Of a stretch of 64,000 nucleotides of DNA, positions 1 through 10,962 are shown in pieces; positions within the stretch are counted from its first letter, which is position 1; the number at the start of each line of letters is the position of its first letter. The position numbers and the translations under genes are program-made. The notes beneath the pieces are model-generated. The model did no database searches, was not told where the DNA came from, and saw only the letters and a list, made by a program, of their open reading frames with translations. Source of the stretch: Anticarsia gemmatalis (Eukaryota; Arthropoda; Insecta; Lepidoptera; Erebidae); the NCBI RefSeq assembly GCF_050436995.1, contig NC_134767.1, positions 3,100,001-3,164,000 of the forward strand, given 5' to 3'.

Positions 1-175
1 GGAGCCCCGCGAAGCGGGGCTCCGGCGACATCTCGATATCATCAAGTGAATATAGGTAAAAGTTCGAAATAAAAGCATTGTTCGGACTTTTACCATTGCG
101 AGTTGGTAAATCTTAGGTTATACCGGAAAATCTTAGGATTTACCACCGTTCGGGCTTTTACAGTAACATATATAA
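1..175 (+). repeat. Hairpin-array repeat, half copy at the window edge
   Basis: The window opens with a 23-bp hairpin (10-bp stem GGAGCCCCGC, loop GAA). A spacer follows, then a second hairpin at 55-94 (stem GGTAAAAGTTCGAA against TTCGGACTTTTACC, one mismatch). A third pairs GGTAAATC (105-112) with GATTTACC (137-144). The segment ends near CAGTAACAT. A near-identical inverted copy lies at about 14,019-14,184. No coding potential was seen. I infer one arm of a foldback or MITE-like element whose other half lies left of the window. Confidence 0.75.
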
Positions 176-324
176 ACAGACACTAAGCATAATTTATTAT
201 ACATAAGTAACTAAATAATTATTAAGTCTATTGTACGAATTGTAGAAAAAAACGCGTTGGATTGAGAACCTCCTCCTTTTTTGAAGTCGGTTAATGAGTA
301 AATTATGTCATAGGTCCGATTCAT

Positions 325-490
325 GTAGCGCAATTCTGTATAATCTGTACTGTCGAGAGATTGACCTTTAAAATGTACTGCCAAAATAGTTGTTACATAG
401 TACGGTACGGTAGAGGCTCTATATAGCTGATTTTCGTGTAAAATTTCTCGATAGCTAGCTGGTTGTTGGTAGTCGACAGTAGTCGAGCTA
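325..490. mobile_element. MITE copy, TAGCKCG-terminus family
   Basis: This non-coding repeat of about 165 bp starts TAGCGCAATTCT and ends GTCGAGCTA, so the ends are roughly inverted. Internal blocks such as ATGTACTGCCAAAATAGTT and TCGATAGCTAGC recur in copies at 7427, 42526, 45528, 46450 and 60768. The rest of 176-986 shows nothing else I can name. Confidence 0.65.
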
Positions 491-986
491 CTGAACACAC
501 AATAAATAATTAACTATGTATTTTGTATGAACCATTTTAATAAGTTTGTAAGCTGTAGAACGAATGGACACGTTTTACCACACATTATGTTTTTTCTTGC
601 TATACTTTCCGTAGATAGGTATACTGAACCTAATGTAACACTGAGTATTTTCATTCGGTCAAAAAGGTTTTAGAATTTTTCATAACATAACACAATATCC
701 ACAATATTTTGTCATACATTATTCATGTATGCATATCACATGGCAATGAACTTTGACCAGTATAAAGGCTCAGTTGGTCAACGACTTATTCAAAGGACAT
801 CTTAAATTCTAAAGAGTTGATACGCTAGTAAGCTAGAGACTTTGTATGCAGATCCATTTCCACGATTAGATTATAATTCATAACTTATGCTTATAGCCAC
901 GGCTCTGTCCACGTGGTTCTGTTTGGTTTTAAATATCACAATGTGCCCCGGGACTTAATTTCTTCAACAATCTACTCGCTAAATCT

Positions 987-1150
987 GACGACTACCGTGG
1001 CACAGTTGTTAAAGTGATCGCCATGCTACTACCATTGTGTCAGAAGGTCGTGGATTCGATCCCCACACGGAACAATTAATTGTTTATATATTTGTAAAAG
1101 TCCCCACGACAGTAGGGCAATTCTTAGTCCGGGAGTTATCTTTTAAAAAA
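987..1150 (+). mobile_element. tRNA-derived SINE (family 1), degraded copy
   Basis: The A-box-like GTGGCACAGTTG and the B-box-like GGATTCGATCCCC are followed by CACACGGAACAATTA and the conserved 3' block TTGTAAAAGTCCCC...AATTCTTAGTCCGGGAG, then an A-rich end. Better copies lie at 46239, 54184 and 63541. The middle section with the ACAAATAATTG palindrome is largely deleted. It is a SINE rather than a tRNA gene, because the tRNA-like part does not fold cleanly and has the SINE body attached. Confidence 0.7.
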
Positions 1151-1581
1151 ACAATCTTATGATGACAACCGGTACAGCAGTTAAGTTATGATTAGTTATG
1201 AAAGTTTAAAAGATATGTCTTCTGATGTATAATTTAAAACAATCAATACTGTTTGCTGTGTTTAATTATGCACTATTATAAAATCTAAAAGAGTTTAAGT
1301 GCTAATAAATATACACACAATAAGAAAAAGCCCTAGCCCAAACGGAAATAGACTACGCAAAACGGCCAGAAAATAGGCGGTGAAGTTTAAAGGAGAAAAG
1401 TGTAAAAAATAAATTTCTTTATAGAGTGTTTTCCAGTAAATTAATTTCCCATTTAGAATCGCAAAGGAGCGTTTTTCAAACATCTCAATTGGGAGTTTAA
1501 TGTGCTACGATTCCGAACTTTTTTACTACCATAATCTGACTTATAAAAGTCAGAATTACACAATTAACTTTCACCTATATA

Positions 1582-1830
1582 AATGGAGGCGCCCAGAGCC
1601 AGTTGCGCTCACTGGTCGGTAAACGATCTGCGAGTTAAGTAAACTTTGGCGCGGTAATTTCATAGATGGGTGACCGCCTAGTGGTATATGAACTGGGCGT
1701 CTCCGTGCTTCGGAGGGCACGTGAAAAGTCGGACCCGGTTGTTGTCAATTAGGTTAACAAGTCAAGTCAAGCCACATCAAAGGCCTTCGGGCGGCTTGAA
1801 AAACTTTGACACTAGGTGTATTATTAACCA
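1582..1830 (+). mobile_element. 5S-rRNA-like SINE (SINE3 type)
   Basis: The head carries GAGTTAAGTAAACTTTGGCG and ATAGATGGGTGACCGCCTAG. These resemble the internal control region of 5S rRNA, where GTTAAGCAACG and GGATGGGTGACCGCCTGG are typical. A body with TCCGTGCTTCGGAGGGCACG and AAGGCCTTCGGGCGGCTTG follows, ending near CACTAGGTG. A second long copy is on the minus strand at 55,709-55,955, with fragments at 42,727 and 59,159. It is not a functional 5S gene because the 5' third does not match. The pol III promoter origin is inferred from the resemblance. Confidence 0.6.
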
Positions 1831-4800
1831 TACAATAAGTAGAAGACCTATATAAATTTGTCTTTTATCGTTTTATTCATCCCTCGAGGCGAACAGTAAT
1901 AATTAGAAAGGTTGGCTAGAACGCAAAGATTAACTGCTTTATAATTCGCGTGAAGTATTTTTGAAATACGTGGGTAGATGAAAAAGTTCTGAATAGGTTT
2001 GTAACATACTGGAGTTTTTTTCAAAGCGTGCTTTCTGTTTGAGAAGCGAAAACTGTTCTGACTATGACGGTTTGAAATGATACTCGAAACAACAAGTACT
2101 TCGGCATAAATGTTATTACTTTATATGTTCTGCGAATGGAAGAGACTTTTAAGTAATACTCTGTACATTTTACAAATAAATTGAAGTAGTTTTTGGTACA
2201 TAATTTCAGGGAATTCAGTGTAATCTCTTTTAAATGACAACGAGAAAAGTGAGGTAAGTATGTGTAGTCAGAATTCTGAAATGACTTGTTTACTGTTGTC
2301 CACAAAGTTTTAAGTAGAAGTCCAACAAAAAGTATTTTACTGTTTATATATTTATAATATGTAGAAGGCAAGCTCATTGCCAATACCGGGCTACTATTTC
2401 AACACGAAAAACCCAATAGCTCTTTGACCAACTCAAGGATTTAATTCACGACTTCTTGACTAAAATACACGGTTCGCGTGACCCATCCTTTCTGCATGGT
2501 ATATTTTATTGCATTTTGAATTGCATGTATTACATGTTTCTTAAATTGCATTGCAATTTATACAAAATATTACACCGTATGCGCATTATTAGATACATTA
2601 TAAGTTACACTGCAACTCAACATTTCGTAAATCTGTATTTCCGTACGCACCATTAACTTCCCATGCTATCTTGTATCACACAGCTCCACGCCATAATTTT
2701 TCCTCTCGAAAGGCGTTAGATTTTAACTAAATGACTTCACGTTGTTCTCCCTACATTATGTGTTGAACAGCCATTATTTGCGGTGTTCACTGTTCGTACA
2801 AAAGGTGTTGACGCGCACACATTGTTGTGGTAATCAGTTTCCAAAGTGTAATTCTTTTGGGAGGCGTTTTAATTTTGTTTATAGGTTTCGTTTGGTGTGT
2901 GTTTAATACTGAGTATTTTAAACGCCTGTGTGTGTCTATCGATGTGTAAACATTTATTTGACGAAATTAATGTTGTATATAAAAAAAATACTTCACTATG
3001 TTAAACTCAAAGCCTACCACTCCCTTTAGAGTATTAGAGTAAAACCCTTGCCCAGCAGTGAGACAGTAATAGGCAAAAAATATAACTTTGTAAAAGTAAA
3101 AGACATCCTATCTGTATATCGTTACGAAATTTAACAACAGTAAGAGAAGAAGAGACAATAAAAATATTATCACAAAGGTGTGTTTTTCATAATTCAATAC
3201 GTAAAAAGCCCAAAACAGGATATTAAAACCAAGCTGCTTGCTCCTTACCAAATGAGACCAATGTCTAATACGAGATTTTACTTTTTTACAAACTTTCAAT
3301 ATAGTAAAAGCGTTCGCAACTACAAAAGCGCACATACTACCACTTCCGTGAACATTAAAATTGTAATCCCGAAAATGGCTTACTAAGTGAATGAGTATGT
3401 GCGCCGTCCTTGTACAAAGTTAGAACATGATTTATTAGGGGTCCCTTACGGACACATCCGGTTTGGACCTCATAGCCTGGAGGCAGTTGGGAACAATGTA
3501 CTCCAAGCCATTGTTGTAGTGGAATAAAGTCGATTGTGCTGGTTTAAAGTAGTTTTTAAAATGTAATCATGTAAGTGACATTTATTTTCTAAAGCAATAA
3601 AAAACGAAAATGTGATTATTGTGTTCTTGTAGCACGATTCAGCACGAATCACAACAAAATTGATTTTTCAGAGTTACGAATGTTACGATTACTCATGACG
3701 AGTGTCATTTTTTACTTAAAAACCCAATCAGGAAAACTTTTATAACATACAAAAAACGACACAAATTCAAGTAGACAAAAATAAGTGCTATATAAAATTT
3801 CGTGTTTAAATTAACCCACCACTCCCTTTTGCAAAAGAAGTCAAACTATCTTAATTAAAATGGGTAACGCCCACGACCGTTATGAGTCATAATTTTAATA
3901 ATTTCATAACCAATACTCATCAGTAGATAAAGTATTTGCATTAATATCTCCGATTCAGTCCATTCACAGGTCAGCAAGTCCATTCAAATTCCGCGTCAAT
4001 TTTTATTAAGCCTTACTTTACCCAGAAATATCTATAAAGCTTAATGTTCAGATATTGAATACGTATAAAATGACGTCATTCAATTTGGAAAAAAAGGGAA
4101 TTTCCAACCGCGAAACGTTGTTGAAATGGTGACAAATTAAATTATCGCTGAAGCGTACTGTTGTTAATACAATTTGATGGTCCCAAAAATAGCTTTGTGT
4201 TTGCGTGTGTGCCGATACGGTTAGGTGATTGTTTGAATTGCGTCGCTTGAAAATTGTTAGAGCGGCCAATTTTAGTTCCAACGCGAGCTTAAATGTACGA
4301 CTTTATGTAGCTGTGTAGGATATCTATTGCCTTATTTGGGTGTTGTTACCTTTATTGTCATTTTATCAGTTACAATTTACATAAGATCATTGCAGCCATT
4401 ACGTAACTAAAAATGTTATAAAACCAGCCAGATTTTTTGTAAAATACATTCATTCTGGATTGTTATTTTGTTGGATATCATCTTTAATAAATGACATAAG
4501 GATTAAAATCACGCCCAAAGCCAAGATCAAAGTGACATACTTTCCAAGATCGATTTTTTATTAACATGGCGTAAAAATTGTTGATCATGACCGTTCTAAA
4601 CAAGATTTACTTTGGGTACTTATTTATAAATGACTTAACACTTTAAATAACAAATGATAATAATTTATGAAGTGTGCACCGCACGTAAGACGCACTAAAA
4701 AAGCCCCAATAAGACGCGAAAGTTTTAATTTATTTAGATTTAGTTTAGAAAAGTCAATGAATTCATTGTTGGTGCCGGAAAATAATGATCTACAGTCACA

Positions 4801-5478
4801 TTAATTCCTAGGTACTAAACATTCAAAATACTCTCCATAAAATTCATAAAACAAAAAACAGCAACGCAAATTTCATCCAAAATCGATCGACCTTCGACAC
4901 AAGCACTTACGAAAAACATTACCAACTCCTTATTGTCTTATACTGCGAAACAAAGCCTTCTTATACATTTTTTGTAGGAAGATTCCGTTGAATTTTCAAG
5001 GCTCTAAAATAAAAGAGATTAAGGGCTAAGTTTCCATCGGCCGGGATCATTCTGGGCTCGCTAGTCGTTCCAACGATGCGTTCAAGTGCCCGTTCTGTTG
5101 CGACCCATCAATTTTTACGTTTATAATAGTGATAAAAATATATTCAGGACTGCTATGGTATAAGTGAAAAAATCTCGAGTGAAAATAGTTTCTGTTTATT
5201 CTGTTTTTTTAGGACGTGCCCGGTTAATCAGTTATTTTGAAGGTTACGTCACATGTTATTATAGAGAGTAGCATGGATGGAAAAAATGGGCATGTTTAAG
5301 GTCAATAACACTATTTGAAATGCTACAATTTTATTCATAGCGCTATTTAGTACCAAGAACTAGAAACTGAACTCGCCGTCGTAGTTTTATTTCTATAATC
5401 AAATTAACCCAAAATTTTCCTAAAGTAACCTCATTTTACGGTATTTTGTAAATAAACCAATGTTTTATGATAGTAGCA
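1831..5478. other. Intergenic, no gene recognised
   Basis: AT-rich DNA with only short frames that lack protein-like composition. A SINE 3' remnant with CCCTTGCCCAGCAGTGAGACAG lies around 3005-3075. I see no convincing exon, RNA gene or long repeat. Confidence 0.5.
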
Positions 5479-5655
5479 TGGTCACCAAGGAAGGAAGGGA
5501 AGGTCCAAACGGAGATGGCGGGACGACATAGATGCGTTCCTAGAAGATTGGCCGGAAGCAGCAAGCGACCGAGGGGACTGGAAGCCTAGGGGAGAGGCCT
5601 TTGCTCAGCAGTGGGACACAGAAATAGGCTAGATAAAAAAAAAACAAGGTCACCA
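5479..5655 (+). mobile_element. 5'-truncated LINE, 3' end only
   Basis: In one frame about 5500-5632 encodes the C terminus of a non-LTR reverse-transcriptase polyprotein, including RRWRDDIDAFLEDWP and RGEAFAQQWDTEIG before a stop, followed by an A-rich tail. The block is flanked by the 8-bp repeat GGTCACCA (about 5479-5486 and 5648-5655), a plausible target-site duplication. The C-terminal layout resembles the RTE-like element at 23,552 but is not the same subfamily. It is dead on arrival because nearly the whole element is missing. Confidence 0.75.
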
Positions 5656-6689
5656 TCTTAGAATGCTTCTACGAGCTTCTCAGAATTGGTATACAACCGC
5701 ATGTCACCAAGTAGGGTGAAAGTGCATCATAACAAGAGCCCAGAATTTGATAACGTAGCAGGCTTTTGGCAACAGATTAACACCTGTTAAGTATATTTCA
5801 ACATTATAAATGGTAAAAACATGCTGCATTTCGTACACGACCAACTTGCGTACACAAAAAGCAGTTAAACAAACAAGCTAACATCTTTAGTTCTGTGTAA
5901 TGTTATTATTATAAAATGACATTAAAGAAAGAAAGAGATGATACTATATTAACTATAGCACTATCCTTATTTCTTGGTATTTTGTCAATGACCTTTGTTA
6001 GTAAACAGGACAGATTCTTAGTATTACAGCTAACGGGGAAATGTCTTTGTTTTAAAAGTTCTTTATAAAATATTTACAACGGTCACTTTACAATTTACAT
6101 AAAAATTATTTTAAATTATATTATTTATGTACTTGGAATAATGATAAACGGTACCGGGAATCAACAATATTGAAAAGTAATTGTCATTGTTGTAAATATC
6201 AGAAAATCATTGCTTATATTTAAATACTGGCTGTCTTGGCAAAAATGGCACTGTAGACAAATTATCTGAACCTGAAAAACTCTATTTTTGTTACCAACTG
6301 TACTTTATGCAAACCTTTCATAGATATTTACATTTATGAAAGATTTTCTCTGAAACGTAGTTTCATTGGAATTCTATTCATTTCAATAGTTAATAGCACA
6401 TTCGTTTGTAAATTAATTGAAAGGAGAACTTATCAAATTAATGGAATTAGTGCAAAACATTTTCTTTGAAATAGCTAAACGAGAAAATTAAATGTTATAG
6501 TTAGTAATAGGAAAATAGAGATTAAGTAAAATAGATTTATCAATAGAATATATGCTCAATTTATTATTTGTATGCTTTTAGTAATCATATTTCCCTGTTA
6601 CTATAAAAAAATTACAGTCTAAGATATCTACTATTAATAACATCAACCAGAAAGTGTCGTCACTCGTCAAGGACGAAATTATTATTTTA

Positions 6690-6945
6690 GGGAACTGTAC
6701 CCAGAGTTTAAAAAGGACCCTATTATTTTTACTCCATGTCTGTCTGTCACAAGGCATCACCATGTATCTCATGAACCGTTATAATTACACAGATTTTTTT
6801 TTACAGATGATGATTTAAATACATGAGAACTAAAATAAAATAAAAAAATATATTTCAGAAGGCTTCCATACAGCAAACGTGATGTTTTCTCCTTAAAAAT
6901 AAACGGAATCTGCGCGAGTCCAACTCACACTTGACCGGTTTTTTA
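6690..6945 (+). repeat. Interspersed repeat, copy 1
   Basis: This copy runs from GGGAACTGTACCC through CTGTCTGTCACAAGGC and CATGTATCTCATGAACCGTT to GCGCGAGTCCAACTCACACTTG. The same ordered blocks occur at 34,890-35,162. It has no coding potential; the class is uncertain (MITE or non-autonomous DNA element). Confidence 0.6.
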
Positions 6946-7426
6946 TTTCCAAATAGGCAGAAAAGGCCTTTTAAAACATATTTTTGGGAATAATTCAGAA
7001 TAATCACTTGATGTCCATTCAACAGATATCTCGCTGCATTATTTTAAACCAGTTCTTTGTATGAAAACCTCAAACGATTTCCATAAATACTCTCTTTCAG
7101 TATTCAACGCTCAGAAGGATTAATGTTTTCAACAATCTCATACATAACTGTACGCATTTGCACCTCATTATTTTAAATTTTATGAGCTCATATAATGTAT
7201 GAGTTTTGCTTTTGGGAAGTATGCTATGTAGGTATATGTAGGTAAAAGACGGATTTATTAAAAGTTTACTTTTGGTGTGGTCGCTTCGACACTGGTTCAA
7301 ATCCTTGGTGTTATTTTTGCTACTACCTAAGTAAAGTACGTATCAGTTAACATTTTGTTTCTGATACCACAATAAGTCGCTCATAACTAGCAAGTGATTG
7401 ATTTTTAAAATGTTTCGAAAGAAATA

Positions 7427-7586
7427 TATCTCTACCACTATCATCTTTCGCCAACCGGCTGGTTTTAAGTTTTAGGACCTTATTTATGAATATTTGCTAC
7501 TGCTACCAACATGCCACTAGCGGATGCCGTAGGAACTATTTTTGCTCTCGATACTCGATAGTACAGACTGTAGGGAATCACGCTAC
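7427..7586. mobile_element. MITE copy, TAGCKCG-terminus family
   Basis: It begins TCTCTACCACTATC with CCAACCGGCTGG nearby and ends CGATAGTACAGACTGTAGGG then AATCACGCTAC. It is the reverse orientation of the copy at 325 and its middle part has drifted. Confidence 0.55.
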
Positions 7587-10489
7587 AAATTAGTTGTTGA
7601 TACAAAGTTCTTCATCAGCTACTCTCTTAATTTCTTGACGATTGTCGATACTGGTAAAATAACGCTCCTTAGTACAAATAATATAAATCGTCATATTCTG
7701 CTACATTTTTATCTACAGGATCCCCGATCTAAATCATTTGCGATTGAAATGATGTGTCGCTGGAACGAATGAGTTCTTGAGTCGAGACCACTTATCGACA
7801 AACATAGGACGCGATGTCAGATTTGCTACGTCCGCGTTGTTTAAAGAACAGATTTTGTCACCGTCAAATTGATTATCTGATCAGATTTTGATGTTGGTGA
7901 TAGATTTTGATATTAGCTAATAACGCTATGTCAAAAATCGTACAATTATTCATCAGGCTTAACTTATTTAATGATTAAAAAATACGTCCTAAAAAAAGAC
8001 CATTACAAATAACCATCCGCCCTCCTACATTTAATTCTAATAAATTCATAGTCGTATATTAAAAAATACTGATATTCGGCCTTTCAATTTAGATCAGACT
8101 TTTTCTCAATCATAGCCCGTAGTTTAATAACTTACTCAGCATATTCTAATAAGCCCGCCCTTAGTTGCATGAGACTAACATAGTAAATCTAAAACTTGAG
8201 TGTATTTTGTAATCTTCTGCCTACACTCGGATATAATAGGCATAATATCGTAAATAGAAAAATAATCATTACATTTTTTTAAATCAAAATATTACCTACA
8301 TTTCCACCGTTATCTGCGATCCAACTAGCCTGATAAAGACGCAGCCTCACGCGAACAATTCAACTAAAACTGAGGAGGAATGACGTCGATAAATTGTCTT
8401 AGAACTCGCCACAAACTTAATCAGAAGCCACTTTGCACTTCCTTCAGCTAGAAGGGAAAATAGGAAAAAATAACAGACTGCTACTACAGGTTTTTCTTTC
8501 GAGATAAAGAGGTTTTTTGAATGGGATTAAGGTTAGTTCGTAGGAGTGAGTAAGTTTGATTGTGATATGTATGTTTTGTTCGTACTGGTTTAATCGAAAC
8601 CTTTGTGTGCATATAAAATTTAATTGAAATTGCGTATAATAGTAATCTTTTCGTTGCTTTGTACTAAAATTGTTCGTCAGTTATATTTTATCATTCAAAA
8701 TAATATAAGGTATTAGCTAATCAATGCGACTTCGCTTGCGCTACATTTCGTTGCCTATAATTTTTTTGTTTTACACCGGAAATTTGCTACCGGCTTACTT
8801 TCCCAAAATGTTGAATCAGTTTTGTGGGTTTGGCTTTGTTATTAGCACAGAAAGACATTGGTTGTGTAATTTTTTACATTCAGAAATGAATAACAAAACA
8901 CTAACGCTACTTAGGTATAAAGAAACCTAAATGAAAAAAAAAACTAAGTTCATTGACCTGCCACTGGAAATAGCACTGAGCAATTAGTACAATGGTCTAG
9001 ATATAATAATAATATAATAGTTATTGAATACGACCGGTGTTAATGACAGCTTTGCGAAGGTACATTTCATTGCAATTGAGTGTGAATGAGCTCTCGTTGA
9101 GTTTCATATTAATTATATTAGAGCTGCCATTTAGTTATTTAGAAATAATTGATATTGCTTCATTATTTAATGAATAGCTGATGTCACGGGAAATTTTATA
9201 CGCAACTGTACGTTTGGCGCAGTGGTTAACGTGGTTGCCTCGTCTCAATTATCGTAGTTTGGAATCAGATGACCGTGAGTTGTCCAATGATAATTGTTTC
9301 TTTATAAATACTTACCTTTTTAATAAAAGACAAGTTATAGCCATGTTTATACAGTAATTGCACTAAATATACTGTCCACAGCATAAGACTTCCTCCAATA
9401 AGTTATTGTTTTCAAAAACATAAACATAACTTGTGTAAAAATGTATCGAATTAAGTGAAACCATTTTCGTACAATAACACTACAGCTTCAATCTGAGCAT
9501 ACATTTTTGACCATTAATAGTAAAACTACTAAAGAATTAGAATTTAATTGCAAAGCTAAATTAGCTATCAATCGCAAACTTAAATCAAACACATAAAAAA
9601 AAATTTGGATAAAAATATGCTTGAAATGCATCTGCATTCAACTTGTATAACTATCTGCATCTCTTTCTAACGTAGTCAAAAGCCACGTGATAGAAGAGGA
9701 TGCCGATAGCAATATAACTCCCAATAAATCCCGTTCAAGTAAGAGGCCACTGGAAAATAACGACCGGGTAAATTCTCAGTGAGATGGGTTAAGGTTGAAG
9801 ACATACGGCCAATCAGTTTGTCATACTGTTGAGAGTATTAATCAAATGAATTTTGGACTCTTTACCTACCTTTTTACTATACAAATATAGCAAAAAAATA
9901 ATTATTTGTTACAGAAAAGTAGTAGTAGTAACCCGTAGCAAATTGTTTTCTCCTCAGCCAGTAATCGAACCCGGGAAATTGTGATAGAAACATTTATTAT
10001 GACCCCCATAATGGAAATTCATCACATAAAATCTCATCTTTAGAATAAACTGGGGTGTTTTAAAGAATTTATTCATCTGGTGTATCTAAATTAAAACGCT
10101 ATTAATTTTAATCTCGACTGATATTAAAAAAACTCTACTAAATCATACCTATACAATCTTCCACAAAATGCGTTGTACAAAAACATTTCAAATCCAAACA
10201 ATATTCTGTACAATATACTACACGAACTGAACAACCATATTTCACGTCACTAACTCATCCAAGTTTTGGCTTGCACCTGTTACCTAAGGTTCCCCAATGT
10301 GGATTTTTTCCACGCCAACAGCTTTCATACGGAACTGACCTTATTTGGAAGATAAACCTATCGGGGAGTAAATAATTTTGCTATTTTATCGTATGCTGGT
10401 AACCTTTTTGGGAGTGTATTACTTAATTTAGTATCACTACTAATATAATATTTTTAGCCGTACGACTCAATATTTTCTTTTGATACTTG

Positions 10490-10962
10490 TATGTATAAGG
10501 GGTTGGGGACTTTGCATACCTTCTATAACTCTATTTCAATAATTCTCTTCTTTCAATAAGATGTCTTCCTTCACCGTTAGAACAAGCGATCATTATTTCT
10601 AATCCATACTAATATTATAAATGCGAAAGTAACTCTGTCTGTCTGTCTGTCTGCTACTCAATCACGCCTAAACTACTGAACCAATTTGCATGAAATTTGG
10701 TATGGAGATATTTTGATACCCGAAAAAGGACATAGGCTATATATCATCACGCTACGATGAAAAGGAGCAGAGTACCAGTAAAAAATGTTGCAAAAACGGG
10801 GAAAAATTTTACCCATTCTCTCTTATTGGACGCAAGCGAAGTTGCGCGGGTCAGCTAGTACACAAATAACTTCGAAAAGTCATTGTCAAGTGTTGCCTCG
10901 GGTTCGAATCTGCAACCACTAGCGTGGGAGGTATCAACTTATACCACTCGGCTACCGCTTCA
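10490..10962 (-). mobile_element. tRNA-derived SINE (family 2), split by a Helitron
   Basis: On the minus strand the head (about 10,962 to 10,868) contains AGCGGTAGCCGAGTGGTATA and GGTTCGAACCCGAGG, pol III A and B boxes. The body continues to GACTTTTCGAAGTTATTTGTG at the Helitron edge. It resumes beyond the Helitron at 10,602 with TTAGAAATAATGATCG, ACGGTGAAGGAAGACATC and GCAAAGTCCCCAACCCC. The uninterrupted copy at 48,608-48,930 shows the same order without the insert. Confidence 0.75.
10603..10858 (+). mobile_element. Non-autonomous Helitron
   Basis: The element starts TCCATACTAATATTATAAA and ends GCGGGTCAGCTAG. Just inside the 3' end is a short hairpin (CGCAA...TTGCG around GCGAAG). The host bases are A on the left and T on the right, as expected for Helitrons. 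The inner part has a TCTG run and the block ATATCATCACGCTACGA shared with copies at 41,643, 52,203 and 54,722. It encodes no Rep/helicase, so it depends on elements elsewhere. Confidence 0.85.

Larger units (their letters stand above)
5656..10489. other. Intergenic, no gene recognised apart from listed repeats
   Basis: Apart from repeats at 6690 and 7427, this stretch is AT-rich without exon-like frames. A weak tRNA-head-like remnant with GGCGCAGTGGTTAACG sits near 9217. The rest is featureless to inspection. Confidence 0.45.

Noticed and set aside
1582..1830. A genuine 5S rRNA gene
   Set aside because: Only the internal-control part resembles 5S; the 5' third and 3' end do not, and the body is shared with other dispersed copies.
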